A stretch of 64,000 nucleotides of DNA from Aldrovandia affinis (GCA_029706075.1 JAINUG010000177.1:1157001-1221000), one strand, 5' to 3'; shown: positions 1 to 13,288, counted from the stretch's first letter. Translations and numbers: made by a program. Notes: generated from the letters alone by a model not told the origin.

Positions 1-137
1 TTAGCAGATGCTTTTATCCAAAGCGACTTACAGTAGTGAATGCATACATTTTTCCATATACGTGGTCCCAATGGGAATTGAACCCACAACCTAGCGTTGC
101 CAACGCCGTGCTCTACCTACTGAGCCACAGAGAACCA
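1..137 (-). repeat. tRNA-derived SINE, second family (left-truncated by window edge)
   Basis: Read on the minus strand, this has a tRNA-like head with an A-box-like stretch (TGGCTCAGTAGGTAGAGC) and a B box (GGGTTCAATTCCC), then an L2-type tail whose hairpin arms flank a GGATA loop. The same family recurs at 30399-30540. It is a SINE and not a functional tRNA gene: the tRNA-like part runs straight into the LINE-type tail. Confidence 0.75.
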
Positions 138-1293
138 CCACAGTGCTGCTGGAGCACGCTGTGTCTCAGGCCTCTGCAGTGGCCAGTTATGTCTTGGAGC
201 TAAATCAACTCGAGCAACGGAAGACACGCCTGCGACGCAGGGAAGGCAGCTGGGCCAAAAGCCTCCGGTGAACTTTCCGTGGTCGTCAGACCCAGCCAAG
301 GAATCGATGGGCAATGGGCAGGTGGTTTGAACTTTATCCGACCCGGCTCTGTTGACTCCGCCTTCTCTGTGATGCAGAAATACGAAGAAGAAAAAAGAAG
401 AGGACTTGACATGACTCGCAGCCACAGAACGGCCTCTGCGTGACTCTGTGTCGCCTGGAACATTTGACGAGTGCGGGCAGGAGAGAGGAGATGCTTGACA
501 TGACCGTGATACTGAACAGCGAGTGCCAGGGAGCTCGTCGCAGCCCGCGGGGTTAACCCAACGCTGCACGGGAGGCCCTGGAACACTTGTGCTTGAACTG
601 GAATTTACAAGAGAGGCCTGACACAGCGCGAGGTGAAGGGGAACTGTTTGTTTGTCCAGAAATCTCCAGAAAAGCGTATTTCGCTGCGACGGACAGGACA
701 GGGGATCCTCACCAGCCATTATCCCCCGAGAAGCAGCGCTAACTGCCTCTCCTCTAGCCCTGCTTCTGTAGGGAGGCAATAACAACAGCGAATACTATCT
801 GCAAACATATTAAAATGTCAACCTTTGTACTAATAAAGGGGTGCATGCACCATCTCTCTATTTTGTTTTCGAAGTGGACGTGTTTGTTCACTGTGTAGAT
901 ACCACAGGTATCTACATTAGCATGCGTATCTACTATTCATACCTGTGGTTAAATTAATAATCGTCTTGGATTTCCAGAGAGCAGAATCAACAGCCCTCTA
1001 ATTGCTGCCACATTGGCAGAACGGGAACAGTATCAGGTGAAGGGAGATGTGACGTGAGGGGGGAGCACAAGTCTAGGCACTTGTTCAAAACATTACTGGA
1101 CAGCACCTCCCATCCCTTCACTGGCTACTGGACAAATGGCCTTTAATTCACTTATGCTGGTATGTGAACAATTAATTTTTTTAAATGCTCTCTTTACTAT
1201 AGGGAATGGTATTGCACATTTGACTGATGCTGAACCAAACCCAAAAGCATAAACACTCCGTTTGTGGAGAGATCTGAGAGGAACAGATGTCTC

Positions 1294-1296
<3 letters not shown>

Positions 1297-1325
<29 letters not shown>
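1297..1325. repeat. (GA)n microsatellite
   Basis: Pure GA dinucleotide run in slc24a3 intron 1. Confidence 0.95.
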
Positions 1326-1327
<2 letters not shown>

Positions 1328-1606
1328 ACACGGCAGAGCTTCCGTCCCTCGCCAACATTGAGACGGTTTAACCAATCGGAGCCGAGCACTGCATACCGGG
1401 ACAGTGTCCCACGGGAGCAGGTACATATGCTCTGACAAAATGAAGCAAAAATGTGCAACGCATGTGCCAAGCGCAAAACAAACTCTGATCAACATGCCGA
1501 CTGGCTGAGCTACAATGTGGTCGGTATGGGGCTAAGTCAAGATGAATAGTCAAGATCAACCTTCCTTCCCTGTAAATTAATCTAGACAAAAATGGTGCAA
1601 TTCAGA

Positions 1607-1798
1607 GCCCCCCAGGTGGCGCAACCGGTAAAGGCACTTGCCCGGAGTGCAGGTTTCCCACTGCAGCTGGGCTTCTATCCCCGGCTGTGCCAGCCCAGCT
1701 CTGGCTGGGAGTCCCGCTCGGGGGTGGCGATTGGCTGTCCGCCCCAGGGGGAGGGGAGAGGGAAGTATGTATCAATGTATGTACCCCAGGGCAATTGA
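1607..1798 (+). repeat. tRNA-derived SINE, third family
   Basis: The head reads as a tRNA-like A box (GGTGGCGCAACCGGTAAAGG) followed by a pyrimidine/purine-rich body containing GGCGATTGGCTGTCCGCC. A better-preserved copy with a clear B box (GGGTTCGATTTCCC) lies in reverse at 61376-61521, and a related element at 62975-63326. It abuts the fold-back element at 1808. Confidence 0.65.
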
Positions 1799-1807
1799 AG
1801 GGCCTGC

Positions 1808-2033
1808 TGCTAAAAGTAGTCAAGTCACATTTCTAGACAAATTGAGTTGAGCATAGAGAAATGTTCTATCTGTATAGCTAAGTCCACCCCGTGAATATCG
1901 TTAACAGAAAAGGTGCCTAAGACCCTTTTCCCCACAATGAAAACGGCAGTTTTGTATATCCTGGTACACAAGAAGATATTTTCAAACTTAATTTTCTCGA
2001 AATGGACATTTTGTGACTTAACTACTTTTAGCA
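1808..2033. mobile_element. Fold-back non-autonomous DNA element
   Basis: The two ends are inverted copies of each other. The left end starts TGCTAAAAGTAGTCAAGTCA; the reverse complement of the right end starts TGCTAAAAGTAGTTAAGTCA. The 226-base interior has no convincing reading frame. The family is not recognised and no clear target-site duplication was seen. Confidence 0.55.
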
Positions 2034-2633
2034 CTAACCCCTTCAATTCCACATGACTGGTTACTCAGCAGGGGTCTTCTCAACACCAGATACATTTTTT
2101 TGTTTTGTTTTTGCCTTCACCAGGTCAGAGCCTGGGAAATCACACCTTTATTGATCGGCCAGTCCTTTAAAGAACTTTCACCAACCGTGCATCTGGCACC
2201 ATGGACACAAAAAGTCTATCCTCGGGGGGTAATTATAGAGTATCACCCAATGTTCTTGTGCTTCCCCTCCTCTTTGAAATCCCTGAATCTATTTTGCTGA
2301 TTGTGGCAGCCGGGGCTTGGAGGTGGGGCAAGGCATGCAAACAGAGGGATTGGGGATGACCCTGAGCACATTGGAATGGTGTGAATGAGGAAAGTTCACC
2401 CAGAGTTCCACCATCAGCACAGGTGGCAACAATAGGATTCCTTAGGAACATTGGGATCAGTGCTAGATTTCATTCAGACAAGAAGCAAGTGGCAGGAAGG
2501 TCTGCACCTGAACTTGTACCTCCTCAACACCTGTCCTGCTAACTGAGGGGCTCCACGTGGAAACTGGGCCCTTCTTTGGTTTCGACCGGCGTTTGAGCAG
2601 TCTTCCGCCATCGTGCCCTTTTTGTGTCCCACT

Positions 2634-2853
2634 GGCAGTGTAGTGTAATGGCAGTGTAGTGTAATGGTTAGGGAGCTGGGCTTGTAACTCAGAGGTTGCA
2701 GGTTCAATTCCCAGGTGGGGCACTGCTGTTGTACCCATGAGCAAGGTACTTAACCTGAATTGCTTCAGTAAAATATCCAGCTGTATAAATAAAACCTTGT
2801 AAGTCACTCTGGATAAGAGTGTCTGCTAAATGCCTTAAATGTAAATGTAAATG
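2634..2853 (+). repeat. tRNA-derived SINE, main family
   Basis: A full-length main-family copy: tRNA-like head with B box (GGTTCAATTCCC), a body containing TACTTAACCTGAATTGCTTC, and a degenerate L2-type tail ending in TGTAAA repeats. The first 16 bases of the head are duplicated (2634-2649 and 2650 on). Confidence 0.85.
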
Positions 2854-3336
2854 TTCTCAAACCAGTTCCATGAGCTCAACCATCCATCTTCTGTCTCTCA
2901 ATTAACTACCCACCCAACAGGGTTAAATCACTCCAATAGGACAGCACATGGCTCAAGGCATTTGACTTGAGCTATGCCTGCTTTACCTACCTACCTGTTT
3001 GTGTTTCCATCTGATACAGTGCCTATATATATGGGAACCCTTTCTATTATTAATAGGCGTGCTGCTTACGACAGCAGAGGGGTGCTGTTCAAAGCACTTG
3101 CAGCATGCGCCAGCTCGACTCAAACATAATGGTCCCGTAAATAGTACCGATATTGCAAGAAAGAGGATTTCTTAATGGACGGAAATGTATTACGAGAGCG
3201 GTGGCAGGACCGTCAGCCAAACAGTCCCTCGACAACTCATACCTTCAATAGGAGCGAGGAGGTCGTCACAGGCTGTATCGTGATCGCACAGATCACAGTG
3301 CGCTACATCCCCAACCATGCACCATGCATTTTACAC

Positions 3337-3392
3337 TTTTACATTTTAAGCATTTAGCAGACGCTCTTATCCAGAGCGACTTACAAGATGAA
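3337..3392 (-). repeat. L2/SINE 3' tail fragment
   Basis: Minus-strand copy of the GTAAGTCGCTCTGGATAAGA tail only, without a tRNA head. It lies in slc24a3 intron 1 (minus strand). Apart from the repeats listed, 1-4160 shows no coding exon; 3400-4150 is AT-rich unique sequence. Confidence 0.8.
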
Positions 3393-4160
3393 TAACCATG
3401 CACTGCAACTGCTGATAAAAACTCCAAACTCAAATACCAAACGTACAGGATGAAGTCTTAGCTATAAAGTTTGCAGCCTTATTATTGTAATGACTATTGA
3501 ATTACTGGTCAACGACTTTTTAGACCATTTACGCTGTAACTCCCGTGATTCCGCTGATCAAGGCACCAACCAAACCGCGGTTGCAACCCGGTCAACCGGT
3601 AACCTGTACACTATAAGTGATATGCGTTTTTATTTAAAAATAAAAATAACTTGACCCTAGCACTATCATGCAACATTTTATACTAGAATGAACGTACATG
3701 AATAATAATCAAGATTACAACAAGAGAGGCATTTTTGTAATATTGAATAGGAAATAAACCATTCGTGTTCAATGTTTCCACAAAACAAGTATATTCTGCA
3801 AAATAGGCTCATAGAAATGGGTGATATCACACGCACGTTTGCACCATGAAATCAAAATACATAACACTGGCTGATGAATGTCGTAACTTCAGGGGGCAGA
3901 ATCGGCGCTACTAAATACAGAAACGTAAAACATAGTAAACAGTACGCAGAAATGCGCGCGAAAACAGCAAGATAATACACACACACAAACATATGTATAG
4001 GGGACAGTATGCATATTGTATATTAAAACGGTTGGGACATTTCCACAATTGTAGCCATAAAACATTCAACGTGAAACAACTTTAACTACCCGTCGGACTC
4101 CTAAACGCCCGACCCTCCTGGGCACGGAGAGCCGTGACTCGCCCTAAGTGAAAAGCTCAC

Positions 4161-4353
4161 CTGCATTTTGAGCCAGAAAGGAAAGCCCGGACACGAGCAA
4201 GAGCAAAAACCCCGTGAAGCACACCTGGACCAGCAGCAACTCCTTTCGCTTTTTCCTCCTCACTTTGATCTTCCTCTGGGTCAGCGTCACTTGCAGTGGC
4301 CGGCTCCAAGCTCGGACAGCGGGAGACATCCTGCCGGCGACTGCCCCATCCAT
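4161..4353 (-). CDS. slc24a3: First coding exon of K+-dependent Na+/Ca2+ exchanger 3 (NCKX3), partial
   Basis: The exon encodes 64 codons plus one base and ends in a consensus GTGAGC donor; the gene continues off the left edge. The peptide has a basic stretch (KIKVRRKKRKE) followed by a hydrophobic segment (LLLVQVCFTGFLLLLVSGLS). This matches the start of human SLC24A3, where an arginine run precedes a DLLLSQLCFL-type signal/membrane segment. The family exchanges 4 Na+ for 1 Ca2+ plus 1 K+ at the plasma membrane. The catalytic alpha repeats are not in the window, so the identification rests on this short segment and on synteny: SLC24A3 is the next major gene beyond DTD1, on the same strand, in human. 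The start is the first in-frame ATG (4353). Another SLC24 paralogue is possible on peptide evidence alone. Confidence 0.72.
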
Positions 4354-4600
4354 ATAGATGCTAGCGCGCAATAAAAAAATCTTTGCAGAAAAAAAATGGG
4401 CAGCGAGAAAGCGAACAGAGGAATTGTTGAGTGGAGGGTAGCTACAACAGGGAAAGGGAAAAGTTTTATAGCGGAATAGGTGGAATGTCGTCGGCGTAAA
4501 TACGCCAGCTATCGGGTTGCTTCCGTTTGTTGGGGTAGGTGTCTCCCCTACATCATTTTAAATTTTAATATTGTGCAATAACGAGGTGGGCGGAAGGATA
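4354..4600 (-). promoter_or_regulatory. slc24a3: Probable 5' UTR and promoter of slc24a3
   Basis: This 250-base stretch immediately upstream of the slc24a3 start has little repeat content and scattered CpGs. It is placed here only by position. No transcription start or TATA element can be fixed from the sequence. Confidence 0.3.
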
Positions 4601-4681
4601 GCTCCATGGATGCGTCAGGTTGGTGGCAACTCGGCAGCGCGGCACGGTTTACTGTGAGGGTCTGGGTGCTGGACTGAGAAA

Positions 4682-4845
4682 CAGAGAGAGAGAGAGAGAG
4701 AGTGTGAGAGAGAGAGAGGGAAAAGAGAGAGAGAGTCGGGGAGAGGAAGTGAAAGACGTATACAAATTGATACAGTGCAGCTGTTTGATAGCTCTTGAGA
4801 GCGAGAGAGCGAGAGAGAGCGAGGAGAGAGGAGAATCATTTTGAA
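4682..4845. repeat. (GA)n-rich low-complexity tract
   Basis: Two GA runs (4682-4735 and about 4798-4832) separated by unique sequence. They make long open frames on both strands, which are not genes. Confidence 0.9.
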
Positions 4846-7103
4846 ACGCGGAAATATACGCCTATCACTGCCCTCTTCTGGAAACATAACACAAAGTAGG
4901 GAGCAGACCTCTGCAGAACATAGCGGAATTATTTGATTATGAAATAATTATGAATGCCGAATTTGATTTGGCCTTTCTTCTTATGCTTTACCTCATTTAA
5001 CATTCCATTATATGGAATATATGCCATAAAAACAGCAAACAATTAATATGTTTAGAACTACTTGCAATAAAGCCATAAAGGAAAATAAAAACACCCCGAA
5101 AATCCAGATGTTGCAAATGTGGCTCCCCTACAAAATACAGCGGGGTTTTCTTTACATGATCGATCACCCAATACCTTGATCAGTCGGATTACATAAAGCA
5201 TACGCACATTTGAAAGAAAGCTACGCACTTATGTTAGCTAAAAATCTGCTGTCTTTGGGTGACTTTCTATACTGTGTGCGAGGGCACTGGAAAATATTGC
5301 AGATATCCTGCTAATATTAGTAAACAGATTGCAGTGTGCTATTCCAAATATAACGAGGCATAAAACGTAAGACAGATGGCGTCTTTGAAACGTTCCCTTC
5401 CACACACAAGAACTGCCTCTTTTATGAGAATATAATAACCACCAGGGCAATGCCGCTTGTAAAATTGTGTAATTGTAATTCCGTAGTGAGCTCCAGAATA
5501 CCGCTGGTAATCCACACCATGTTTTAAGAGCTAATTTAACTTTTTTCATTTGTAATGTGGGATTGTGTATTTGCTTATTCGATTTGAATCAATAGTACAA
5601 ATTTGATTATTATTAGTAGTATTTGGATTTCACACTTGATTTGCTGATTGACTGATTGCATGTTTGAATGGTGGATTCTGGAATTATTTAAAGAAATAGT
5701 CATAGTAGCAACCTGACCAAAAAATATCGATGTGGAAAAGAACTGCACCAAATTCAACGTAAACACTAGAAATCAGAGAACGGGTGCACATGTGGAGAAA
5801 ATGAATTATTCTTCGTTTCATCTGCAGTGCTTCAAGTGTTTTTTTTTAGTTTTACCGCAAAAGCAATTTGTATATTTTTTCCGGAGTGCATCTCTCCGTC
5901 GATGAATTTAGTGCCTTCATCATCACAATTCACCCCGGTTCTGACAGGAATGTGATAGGAAATCAAAAAGATAAGCTTTGGTTGGGAGAAGAGCGGGGGA
6001 GGCAGGATTTGTGTTTTCTCTTGGCGATTCTGGCACACTGGGTCCGGCCCTCTAATGACAGGCTCAGTGTGCAGTGTCATAGGGCCGTCCCTGACTGTGG
6101 CTGATTGAGTTCAAAGGCCATGACCTCGGACCTCCCTCTCCAGGGGATGAGTGCAGCGAATCAGCCCGTGAATTATTGGCAGTTATGATGAGGGTAGAGT
6201 GCATAACAAAGAAGAAAAAAACAATCATTTCTCACATGCAAATGCATAACATCATTTTTAATTTCTGCATTTCTTTCCCTTTTTAATCTGCCTTCCACTT
6301 GCCGTCCCTGAAAACATTACTCTTCGATTGTTCACGTACATCCACAGTGCGTTATCATAATGCGCTGTCCTCGAAGGTCTTTGAAAACGCCAGAACCACT
6401 TCTAGACGTTCTAAACATCCCCCCATTGTTCTTGTGACAAAGGCACTTAATTCCGCCGTGACAATTCCATCGCGACGAGCATATCTGGGACAACAACGCA
6501 GCTCGGATGGAGGAAAGTGTGGTTTAGCGAATCGGCTCACCAGATTAGAGATGGCCGCGGGGGCCCATAGCACATGCTGACGGATTGGGTTTAATCTCTG
6601 TTTAGCGCAGAGCAAATCACCGATTCAGAACCTCGAAAATCAAATCAACTGGATTGTCACATCAGGGCAGCTTCCCACTTTTTGGGAGGGGTTATTGTGC
6701 ACATTTACTCCACATGGAAGGAAAACTCCCATTTCACAGAAACAATCTTGCAACGTTGCAATCACACGAACAATAATGTAATAATCGCAAGAACAGAACA
6801 GCTCACATAATAGCTTTAGCGGTCTTTGTAATGGGTAGCCTACTATCCTGCATGTCCAGGACTTACTATATTATGATGCACTCCATTAGTGTTCGCAGCA
6901 TGTTGGCGAACCGTCTCTGTTTTTCCAAATGGTCGCTTTAAGTGTGTGTTTTTTACAAGCGAGGCAAGGTACGCACTGTTCATCCAGCAGCGAATCAACG
7001 GTGAGCGGTTCGGGGAAAACATACAGGAGCCGTGCATCGTTTGTGTCGTGTTTTATTGACATTTATAATTCTCTTGTACTCTCGACCAGGTCTGTTATGA
7101 GGG
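4846..7103. other. Intergenic, slc24a3 to dtd1: unique sequence
   Basis: AT-rich unique DNA up to about 5850, then more balanced composition. I see no exon here with splice signals and codon bias. The stretch 5860-6150 is non-repetitive and of even composition, so it is a reasonable candidate for conserved non-coding sequence, but nothing in a single genome can show that. Confidence 0.4.
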
Positions 7104-7307
7104 TAGCAGTGTAGTATAGCGGTTAGGAAACTGGGCTTGCAAAGTAAAGGTTGCAGGTTTGCTTCCCAGGTGGGACACTGCTCTGGGGACCAAGATACTT
7201 TAGGCTACCTGAACCGCTTCAGTATAATATCCAGCCGTATAAATTGATAGTATGTAAAGAAATGTCAACTGTGTAAGTCGCTCTGGACAAAAGTGCCTGT
7301 AATGCAT
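7104..7307 (+). repeat. tRNA-derived SINE, main family
   Basis: Head with TATAGCGGTTAGGAAACTGG and B-box-like GGTTTGCTTCCC, body with the ATATCCAGC(T/C)GTATAAAT block, and a degenerate tail (CTCTGGACAAAAG in place of CTCTGGATAAGAG). The divergence suggests an older copy. Confidence 0.85.
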
Positions 7308-7580
7308 TGTTTTACTGTATACTCGGGTGAACTGAACGTTCGCAGCGAAACAAAAATAATGAAAAATACGACTCAGAGGGAGAGCAGAGCATTCGCTGGC
7401 CTCGGAAGTTGGTCACAGATTTCCCGGTTCAACAACGAAAGCGGACGAGACAAAGGGGCATGTTAACCGCGCCAGACCCAGTTCAGATGCAATCTAATGG
7501 AAATGGGTCATTCTGAGCCCAGCATTCAGGATCTGCTGGGGGTTGCTGCAGAGCCTGAGAAGAGGCTCTTGGTGTCAAGC

Positions 7581-7631
7581 GTGTGTGTGTGTGTGTGTGT
7601 GTGTAGGAGAGAGAGAGAAAGAGAGAGAGGG
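7581..7631. repeat. Compound (GT)n/(GA)n microsatellite
   Basis: A GT run of about 24 bases followed directly by a GA-rich run. Confidence 0.95.
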
Positions 7632-8141
7632 GGGGTCATTGAGACTCTGGATGCAGCTGACCAGGGGAGGAGAAACTTTGTTCAAACTCTACTGATGAAA
7701 AGGACAAAGGACTGGACATATTTTATCAGAGGAAGACTATCAGTCTCTCATTCTCAGTTCTAGAAACAGGACATCGTTTGACAACCCCCCAAACACTGAG
7801 ATTGCTAATTGCTGCAATCATAATGTCTGCGGGTAAGAAAAACCAAGCACATTCCATTGCATATCTAGCCATGAGAACAAGGCCAGTGTTCTCATGTAAA
7901 ACACGCAGAGTCCCAGAGCCCATTCAGAGCAGTTCACTGACAACTGGATATTGCTTTTTTCATATCATTTGTTGCATTTTTTTTTGCCAGGTTGAGAGAC
8001 ACTGTCGATCGCCAGACCTAAGTATTCTTATAAATAGCACTGGAAATTTTCCAGCAAGAATGGAAAAAGTGGTTAGGCTCTAGGCAACTAGCTTTCATTT
8101 AGGCCTTAACCCTTTCAGGGAAGGACCCGAGAAGGGGAGAG

Positions 8142-8183
<42 letters not shown>

Positions 8184-10129
8184 GAGAGAGAGAGAGAGAA
8201 AGGGAAGGTGGGTATAAAAAACAACACTCATTGTGGAGAATGGATTCTTTGCCTGTACTTTTAAGTTAGCTCGACACTGAGCAGGTACATTTCAAAGATG
8301 CTTCTCTAAAAACAAACGGAACATGAGAGATTTGTTTCCTTTTGTGGTATCTGACTGTGGAAGGAGACAGGGAGGAAAGGAAGTGGTCGATGGTGCAAGT
8401 TTTTCCATGAGTGTTAGTATTAGTAATAACTAAACGACAAGGGGGCACCCTGGTGCTCTTTGGTTCCCTATCGAGCACGCTACCTGAGACCTACAGTACA
8501 GCCTGACATGTGTCATCAGTTTCAGTCGTCATTTATTTCTTCCATCTCGCAGTCTTTACGTCTACAAAACATTTAATCAATCGAAAAAGCGAATAATCTA
8601 TTCAGCACCTGAAATAACCGGAACATTCCCCACAAACGAACGGAGTACAAATGTTAACTGCCAGTCAGCTTCCAACTATTATGGTCATAACTGGCAATTG
8701 TGTTTTTAAAGGAGAGCTACAATGAAAATATCATGCCTCTGACTAAGTCATGGACTGACAGATGCCCGCTGATATATAACATCTGCGATTGTTTTCGTCC
8801 CTTCACCACTTCGCTCATTCGACATTTTCGTTGTCTTCTGAGACACGACAGGAGAAACACATTTGCCCTACAAGCATGAGCAAACCAGGTAGTGAGCTAG
8901 TCCACAAACAGCTTCCCTAAACTATTTAAGTCTGTACGCAGCATGTAGCCCACGAAATGAAACAGATTCCCAACTGCTTAAGTCTCGAAGGCGCACAAAA
9001 GAAAAGAGAGGGGAGAGGCGGAGAAGGGAGAACAAAACAAAACAAATTAAGTCCAGCTAAATTGTTTTTCCATAGCCAGCGGGCCTGGTGGGGGGAGGCG
9101 CGCACGAGATGCGAGATAGCACTGGAGAGAAGACGGTATGGGGGTGAAGTGAGACAGAATCTCTGGAATGTAACCCACTTTCCCATGTTTCCCCACCCTG
9201 TGCCACGGCCAAATGCACAGACACCCCCCTCATTACAGGGGGAGATAAGGGAGGGCTTCTGATATTTTTATTTTAACACCCCCTCCCCCCTCCAACTCCT
9301 CCTCCTCCTGCTCCTGCCCTGGCTCTTCAATGCAAACCCAAGGAGTCTGAAAAACGATATTAACTCCAGAATCCCATCTGTGGCTCTCTGCTCACCACCC
9401 CTCGCTAGAGTAATAACCCAGAGGTTATGAGTTTGACCGTCGCTGAGGGGGGGCAGATTATATCCAGAGTGTAACTGGGAAATGGGAGATCGTACAGCTC
9501 CGATTCCCCTGAAGGTAAACAGGTGGTGCGAGTGGACTCTCTTTAAAAAGGAAAAAAGAACAATAATACAAAATAAATAAATAATATTCCCCTTTCAAAT
9601 AAATGATTCATCGCTCCGCTTTGTGCTCCAGCCTCTTCAGCAACTCTGACGAGTTTGTGTGCCGGGATTTCCATTTGCGTTTTTTAACTGAATTAGATTA
9701 GCTTCTATGATTGAGTCCACCTTATCTCCTGCGCTTTAGGGGGTCAATGCTGGTTTATCATCATTAGGGAAACCATGTGAGTGGACCAAACAGGACCATT
9801 TCCAACGGGCGGATATACAGAGCAACACTCTGGACTCTGGCTCTAGCACAATGCAGTGCGGTGTTTCCTAAAGGAGTGTACATCCGTATTTGGGTCATGC
9901 CCTCCTTCCGTGTTCTCCCGAGAGCCCCCAGCTGGGACACACTGTGGGGAGGAATCTTCTCGCTTCTCTTGTGGTGTCCAGCTGTGACTGACTGAGTACT
10001 GTTACCCGGGGGCGCCTGGGATTGTCTTCGTTTGGACAAACCAGCCATTTATCAAAGCAAGGGGACATTTATTCAGTGGGTGCTGGGTATGTCCAAATAA
10101 ATGCTTTTCCCAGGGTTCCGTTTTAAGTA
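7632..10129. other. Intergenic: unique sequence with one GA microsatellite
   Basis: An imperfect (GA)n tract occupies about 8130-8205, and a purine-rich stretch lies near 9000-9030. No coding exon, RNA gene or recognisable mobile element was found in the remainder. Confidence 0.4.
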
Positions 10130-10349
10130 CAGGTAACTGCCAAAATGAAGGCAACTCTTTGGTAACCTTGGGGGCGGTAGAAACGGCCCTGACCCAGGCT
10201 AGGAGAGTCCCAGCTGGGCAGGGGGGCGGGGCTCATTGGAAAAGGGGGGGCCAGGCCTATCTGCCGGAAATGGCCTTGGCCACTCATTACTGCACCCATT
10301 TAAGGGATCCCTCATTACTCAAGTGTTGCCTTATTTTGGAAGTTAGCTG
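10130..10349. mobile_element. Tc1-type MITE, intact 220-base copy
   Basis: Terminal inverted repeats CAGGTAACTGCCAAAATGAA (left) and CAGCTAACTTCCAAAATAAG (reverse complement of right) are each flanked by TA, the Tc1/mariner target. The interior shares GAGAGTCCCA(G/A)CTGGGC with the element at 41649-42072, so this is an uninterrupted copy of the same family. Confidence 0.8.
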
Positions 10350-13288
10350 TATGTATTGCCTTTTTTTTTAACAGAAAAACATGAAATTCTGAGTCACTTA
10401 ATACAGGTTGCTCGCCTAATTTTTAAGCCTGGTTTATTCCAGAAGTCGATACAGAAGGAAGCATATGATTTGTTCAACCACTGTCAAAATATTGTGTATG
10501 CAAAAACAGCATTTTAATCTAAAAAGTGTATTGCCCATTTTGGACTAAAACATTCATTTGATTTAATTGAAATACTAAAATAAATATTCTTTGAATGTGA
10601 AACATGGTCAGACTATTGAAATCTGTCAGGATAGTTATACTTATATTTAATGGTTTCCTACACAAAAGTTGAATAACAACTCCTCTCGCAGATTTTCAGC
10701 TACGCATTCCAAACCTGTTGTGGGACAGGACGAATAAGAACACGTTTGGGCTTTGGAAGACAGGCAACAAAAAGGAAGAGAAAAACCCTTCATAAAAGAG
10801 AGAACTCCCAAAGAATGCACCGCAAAAATACTTGCCACAGCCAGACCAGACACACTCAGTCAATCACTTTTTTCCCTCCACCATCACTCCCCAGCTCTGA
10901 AGACTACATTGTTGTGTAAATATCAAGTTTTGGAGTGACAGAGTCCTGTTGCAGTACAGGCCTTGGGAGAAAGAATAATACATTGGGGAAATAAATAAAC
11001 ACTCAATCATTCACAGAGCAAGGTTGTGGAGGTGAGAGTTTGAGTTTCTGAGCAATTTCTGAGCACATCTCAAATCAAAAAGGGAAATGGCACAATAAAA
11101 AAAAGGGGGGGGGGGTCAGGAAAGACCAAACAAATGGCGTTTTCCCTCAGACATTCCCTCTCCTGAGAAGTCCAGTTTCAGCACTTTTTGTTCAGCAGAG
11201 AGCAAACGCAGCCCCCCTCCAACAAGTGCCTCTCGCTCTCGCCCACGGCACACAGGGACACAGGTTAAATTAGGACAGAGCCAGGGTTTTGTATGGAAAT
11301 GGCCTACTTAGCCACACCTGTGCCCCTGCCGGCCCTCACACATCCGCTCTCCCCCAGATTAATTAACCTCACTGCGCTCACGCTTAGCCGCGCCGGTACG
11401 GGCCCGCCTTCCACCGAAAGGCGAAGCGATAACGGCACCGCCTCGCTCCTCTCCCTCACCTTTTTCACGTCAGCGTTATTCTTCCCGACCCGCGCGTTCT
11501 GTGCGCTTTCCTTACTCGCAAACGTTAACCAGAATAACCTTCTACGATTCAATTATATTTCTCTGCTGCACGTATCGTTCTGTCGGCCTACGTGTGCAAA
11601 ATATGAAATAACCTCAATGCAGTGATAAACCAAGATGAGGTATTCATTCTCTTGTTATTCCTTCTCTTGTTTTGCAGTGAGGGATTTTTGTCTTGGCAGC
11701 AATGTGCGAGGAAACCTCTCTGTATCGCACGCGCTGTCTGCAGGAATCGGGCCCCTGAGTACAGGATGTGGGCAAACGGCTTCAGTGGAGAAATATACTG
11801 TAACGAGCAGCCTCATGCTGACACTCTAATTCCTGCAGTGGCTCACCTCTTGCGACACGAGAAGCAGTAATCTGTATATTCCCCTCTAATCTTTGCCTCG
11901 GACGCTGGCTACGAAATTAACGCTCTTTTGCGTTCGCATGTCATTATTTCGCGATGCGACCCAGAGAGCAGAATCTTTTGTCAGGCGTTGCGGGGAGTTT
12001 GTTTGGGTCCGACTGTCCTGAATCCGCGATTAAACAATTGCGCCATCGCGGCTAAAATAACCCGAGGATTGCATCCGCTGATATCGCGCACACATAAGAT
12101 ACCTAAACACTGTTATGACCGCAAGCCCGAGTTTTCAGCACAACTGTGAGAAGCTTGCGCATCTGCCGCAGAGGTCTGTCTCGCCTCTTTGAACATGTGG
12201 TTTCGGAACAACGGGGGAAAAAGTTTCCTGTGAGCTTCTTCCTGTGGGTTACAAGAGACGATGTGGAGATACACAGAGAAACAGTTTTATCTCCACGCGA
12301 GGGGACAGTGGAGAAAACGCAAATCAAACAGACTGAAAAGAGAAGGCCAGGTTGGCCCGATCTGTTTAAAACTGTTTTACTGACAGATCGATACTGATGC
12401 GAATTTTGACGAATGCTGAGTCACCCTCTATTCATATTGTTTACTCTCAATTGCACTGGAGGCAAACAGGCAAACACACACACACACACACACATATTCA
12501 CAATAATGGGAGATGGGAGATTTAATGACTCCTTTAGACAATGGCTATGGACCAAAAACAATCCCATTGTTTGGCAGGTCCACACGGGAGCTATTGAGTA
12601 CACCCCCCCCCTGCTAACACATACACATATTGAAATTTGTCTGGAAAAAACCTAGTTTTGCTAGCTGCTTAATCCTTCCAGACCAGTGGGATTATGTAAA
12701 TATTTCCTGATTTTCTGTAATTTCCTCCAAACCCTTTACCTGCCTCACCCAATGCAAGGACAAAAGCTGATTGGCTGCCATGGCCCTTTCTCGTGGTGTT
12801 TAGCGTTTTTTGCTGAAGTTTGGCTCAGAAGGATTAACCCTCCAAGATGGAGAAGGGGGGGCTGGGAATTGTGCGGAACATTCCAGAAGTCAACATGCCA
12901 CAGCGAGGCTACTGCATTCCACTGCGCTAATTGGCGCTTGAGGTCGTCAGCTGTGTTTCATCACTGTGGTGCTTTTTGAATAATTTTTCCATGGAAAACC
13001 GCTGCATTCTTTCCACGTGGACATCTAAGCTGGTGGCCCTGTGTTCTCACAAAGAAAAAAATGTTTAAAAAAACCCGTAACCACAGTAACAACATTGAGG
13101 GTTATAAGCCCCGTGAACCCACCTCTGTAAAATCTGATCCGTATCCCGACTGGAACCGAAGGGCCTGGAGCCGAGATGAAAAACAAACCGATACATTTGT
13201 CACTAATTTGTCAGTGTCCTCAACTAGGCTAAACTTGCCTCTTTTTGTTTGAGTTACATTCATAGAGTGACAAGTCCAAATACTTAAA
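10350..13288. other. Intergenic: unique sequence
   Basis: This holds a short poly-G run near 11105, a CpG-richer patch around 11380-11520 and a short (CA)n near 12475. No exon with supporting splice sites was recognised. Confidence 0.4.

Noticed and set aside
117-785. 222-codon minus-strand frame at the window start
   Set aside because: It begins in a SINE, has serine-rich low-information composition, and shows no splice sites or family match.
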